Made by a program: the position numbers and the translations under genes. A stretch of DNA of 64,000 bases, from NCBI RefSeq assembly GCF_051014685.1, contig NW_027479401.1, positions 1-64,000 of the forward strand, written 5' to 3'. Below the pieces are notes generated by a model that made no database searches, was not told the DNA's origin, and saw only the letters and a program-made list of their open reading frames with translations. Of the stretch, positions 61,445-64,000 are shown piece by piece (position 1 is the stretch's first letter; every line of letters starts with the position of its first letter). This DNA comes from Ptiloglossa arizonensis (lineage: Eukaryota > Arthropoda > Insecta > Hymenoptera > Colletidae).

Positions 61445-63840
61445 TTCTAGTTATTCGTTTCGAGCATCAGAACTGTGCAAATTTTGAGTTTCTCAACCGT
61501 TTCTTACCTCCAAACTGCCATATCTCGCGAACGGATTTTCCAATCCGCAAAATTTCTGTTGCATCTGAAAGTAGAAACTCGTCCGATTACAACGGTATGC
61601 GTACTTTTCCCCTAGGCCGTTCTAGTTATTCGTTTCGAGCATCAGAACTGTGAAATATTTTAGTTTCTCAAGCGTTTCTTACTTCCAAACTGCCATATCT
61701 CGCGAACGGATTGACCAATCCGCAATATTTCTGTTGCATCTGAAAGTAGAAACTCGCCCGATTACAACGGTGTGCGTACTTTTCCCCTAGGCCGTTCTTG
61801 TTACTCGTTTCGAGCATCAGAACCGCGAAAATTTTGAGTTTCTCAAGCGTTTCTTACATCCAAACTGCCATATCTCGCGAACGGATTGACCAATCCGCAA
61901 AATTTCTGTTGCATCTGAAGGTAGAAACTCGCCCGATTACAACTGTATGCGTACTTTTCCCCTAGCCCGTTCTAGTTATTCGTTTCGAGCAACAGAACCG
62001 CGAAAATTTTGAGTTTCTCAAGCGTTTCTTACCTCCAAACTGCCATATCTCGCGAGCGGATTGACCAATCCGCAAAATTTCTGATGCATCTGAAAGTAGA
62101 AACTCGCCCGATTACAACGGTATGCGTACTTTTCCCCTAGCCCGTTCTAGTTATTCGTTTCGAGCAACAGAACTGCGAAAATTTTGAGTTTCTCAAGCGT
62201 TGCTTACCTCCAAGCTGCCATATCTCGCGAACGGATTGACCAATCCGCAAAATTTCTGTTGCATCTGAAAGTAGAAACTCGCCCGATTACAACGGTGTGC
62301 GTACTTTTCCCCTAGGCCGTTCTAGTTATGCTTGTCGAGCATCAGAACTGCGAAAATTTTGAGTTTCTCGAGCGATTCTTACCTCCAAACTGCCATATCT
62401 CGCGAACGGATTGACCAATCCGCAAAATTTCTGTTGCATCAGAAAGTAGAAACTCGCCCGATTACAACGTTATGCGTACTTTTCCCCTAGGCCGTTCTAG
62501 TTATTCGTTTCGAGCATCAGAACTGCGAAAATTCTGAGTTTCTCAAGCGTTTCTTACATCCAAACTGCAATATCTCGCGAGCGGATTGACCAATCCGCAA
62601 AATTTCTGTTGCATCTGAAGGTAGAAACTCGCCCGATTACAACGGTATGCGTACTTTTCCCCTAGGCCGTTCTAGTTATTCGTTTCGAGCATCAGAACTG
62701 CGAAAATTTTGAGTTTCTCAAGCGTTTCTCACCTACAAACTGCCACATCTCGCGAACGGATTGTCCAATCCGCAAAATTTCTGATGCATCTTAAAGTAGA
62801 AACTCGCCCGATTACAACTGTGTGCGTACTTTTCCCCTAGGCCGTTCTAGTTATTCGTTTCGAGCAACAGAACTGCGAAAATTTTGAGTTTCTCAAGCGT
62901 TGCTTACCTCCAAACTGCCATACCTCGCGAACGGATTGACCAATCCGCAAAATTTCTGTTGCATCTGAAAGTAGAAACTCGCCCGATTACAACGGTGTGC
63001 GTACTTTTCCCCTAGGCCGTTCTTGTTATTCGTTTCGAGCATCAGAACCGCGAAAATTTTGAGTTTCTCAAACGTTTCTTACATCCAAACCGCCATATCT
63101 CGCGAACGGATTGACCAATCCGCAAAATTTCTGTTGCATCTGAAAGTAGAAACTCGTCCGATTACAACGGTATGCGTACTTTTCCTCTAGGCCGTTCTAG
63201 TTATTCGTTTCGAGCATCAGAACTGCGAAAATTTTGAGTTTCTCAAGCGTTTCTTACCTCCAAACTGTCATATCTCGCGAACGGATTGACCAATCCTCAA
63301 AATTTCTGTTGCATCTGAAAGTAGAAACTCGCCCGATTACAACGGTATGCGTACTTTTCCCCTAGCCCGTTCTAGTTATTCGTTTCGAGCATCAGAACTG
63401 CGAAAATTTTGAGTTTCTCAAGCGTTTCTCACCTACAAACTGCCACATCTCGCGAACGGATTGTCCAATCCGCAAAATTTCTGATGCACCTGAAAGTAGA
63501 GACTCGCCTTATTACAACTGTATGCCTACATTTCCCCTAGGCCGTTCTTGTTATTCGTTTCGAGCATCAGAACCGCGAAAATTTTGAGTTTCTCAAGCGT
63601 TTCTTACCTCCAAACTGCCATATCTCGCGAGCGGATTGACCAATCCGCAAAATTTCTGTTGCATCTGAAAGTAGAAACTCGCCCGATTACAACGGTGTGC
63701 GTACTTTTCCCCTAGGCCGTTCTAGTTATGCTTGTCGAGCATCAGAACTGCGAAAATTTTGAGTTTCTCGAGCGTTTCTTACCTCCAAACTGCCATATCT
63801 CGCGAACGGATTGACCAATCCGCAAAATTTCTGTTGCATC
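61445..63840 (+). repeat. Copy of 56,195-58,590 at 30-monomer offset (5,250 bp), with block B fourth occurrence
   Basis: Matches the upstream segment monomer by monomer, for example agcgattctt at 57,124 and 62,374. The roughly ten visible point differences include tggaatat against tgaaatat (61,651), ttatacg against ttattcg, cccctcg against cccctag, tagcccg against taggccg (62,841), 'ctgatgcacc' (63,481) and 'cgccttatt' (63,506). The two copies are separated by the mosaic segment 58,591-61,444. The remaining sequence to 64,000 is 'aacacta'-type HOR sequence cut by the window end. Confidence 0.82.
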
Positions 63841-64000
63841 TGAAAGTAGAAACTCGCCCGATTACAACACTATGCGTACTTTTCCCCTAGGCCGTTCTAG
63901 TTATTCGTTTCGAGCATCAGAACTGCGAAAATTTTGAGTTTCTCAAGCGTTTCTTACTTCCAAACTGCCATATCTCGCGAACGGATTGACCAATCCGCAA

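Larger units (their letters stand above)
1..64000 (+). repeat. 175-bp satellite DNA array, 366 head-to-tail monomers
   Basis: The complete window consists of one tandem repeat. Numbering the consensus from 'acttttcccctagg', landmarks are CCTAGG at 9-14, an AAAATTTT tract at 51-58, TCGCGA at 98-103, the dyad CGGATTGACCAATCCG at 105-120 and AAAATTT at 122-128. The consensus has 45 C and 32 G (44% GC). All monomers are in one orientation, with no inversion, foreign insertion or gap. Monomers differ from the consensus at a few to about a dozen positions and fall into recognisable variant types. The 175-bp length is close to a nucleosomal repeat, as in many centromeric satellites. I do not recognise the family by name. 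No stretch in the window holds a gene, so this entry also serves as the statement for all gene-free sequence. Confidence 0.98.

Noticed and set aside
1..64000. CRISPR-like array
   Set aside because: Repeats are contiguous 175-bp units with no short repeat plus unique spacer pattern, and the sequence has no prokaryotic context.
1..64000. rRNA, tRNA or snRNA tandem gene array
   Set aside because: The monomer has no recognisable tRNA boxes, 5S internal promoter or snRNA features, and variants fall all along the unit.
1..64000. Assignment to a named satellite family or species
   Set aside because: I do not recognise the consensus with confidence. A database search of the 175-bp consensus would decide; guessing a name here would not be supported.

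Overview
The whole 64-kb window is one uninterrupted, head-to-tail satellite DNA array. The repeat unit is 175 bp (about 44% GC) and all units lie in the same orientation. Using the 'ttttgagtttctc' landmark as anchor (first GAG at 55, last at 63,936) I count 366 units. I find no protein-coding gene, RNA gene, transposable element, CRISPR array or non-satellite segment. The short open frames all arise from the satellite. The pattern of a nucleosome-length monomer, multi-monomer higher-order repeats (HORs) and large recent tandem duplications is typical of eukaryotic centromeric or pericentromeric heterochromatin. The sequence does not let me name the species or choose between plant and animal.

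Layout. (1) 1-2,162 is the least regular part and holds nearly all the indels, so it looks like an older or less homogenised stretch. (2) 2,162-8,965 is mostly a 17-monomer (2,975-bp) tandem duplication. (3) 8,420-39,918 is dominated by a 14-monomer (2,450-bp) HOR. I recognise seven full, expanded or partial copies (starts near 8,420, 10,870, 16,120, 24,694, 29,069, 33,455 and 37,469). Between them lie other blocks with 5-mer, 7-mer, 26-mer, 30/31-mer and 47-monomer offsets. (4) 40,790-43,000 is a second recurring series ('block B', also at 21,541-23,760, 57,000-58,590 and 61,950-63,840). (5) 42,640-50,660 is a 23-monomer (4,025-bp) tandem duplication with no difference at the sites I compared. 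(6) 50,657-64,000 is a mosaic with 4-mer, 12-mer and 30-mer offsets, including monomers that are visibly chimeric.

How it works together. Each block is a string of distinguishable monomer variants in fixed order. Copies of a block agree at almost every diagnostic site, while neighbouring monomers differ at several. That is the signature of unequal exchange or duplication of multi-monomer segments, always in whole multiples of 175 bp, with occasional single-monomer loss, gain or conversion. The phase is almost perfect: from 2,162 to 22,112 and from 22,286 to 63,936 the anchor falls exactly on multiples of 175, with one 1-bp deletion between the two stretches. Any function is likely to be structural (nucleosome phasing, kinetochore or heterochromatin binding); that is inference. 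Duplication boundaries below were set by eye from diagnostic variants and are good to roughly 50-150 bp unless stated otherwise.
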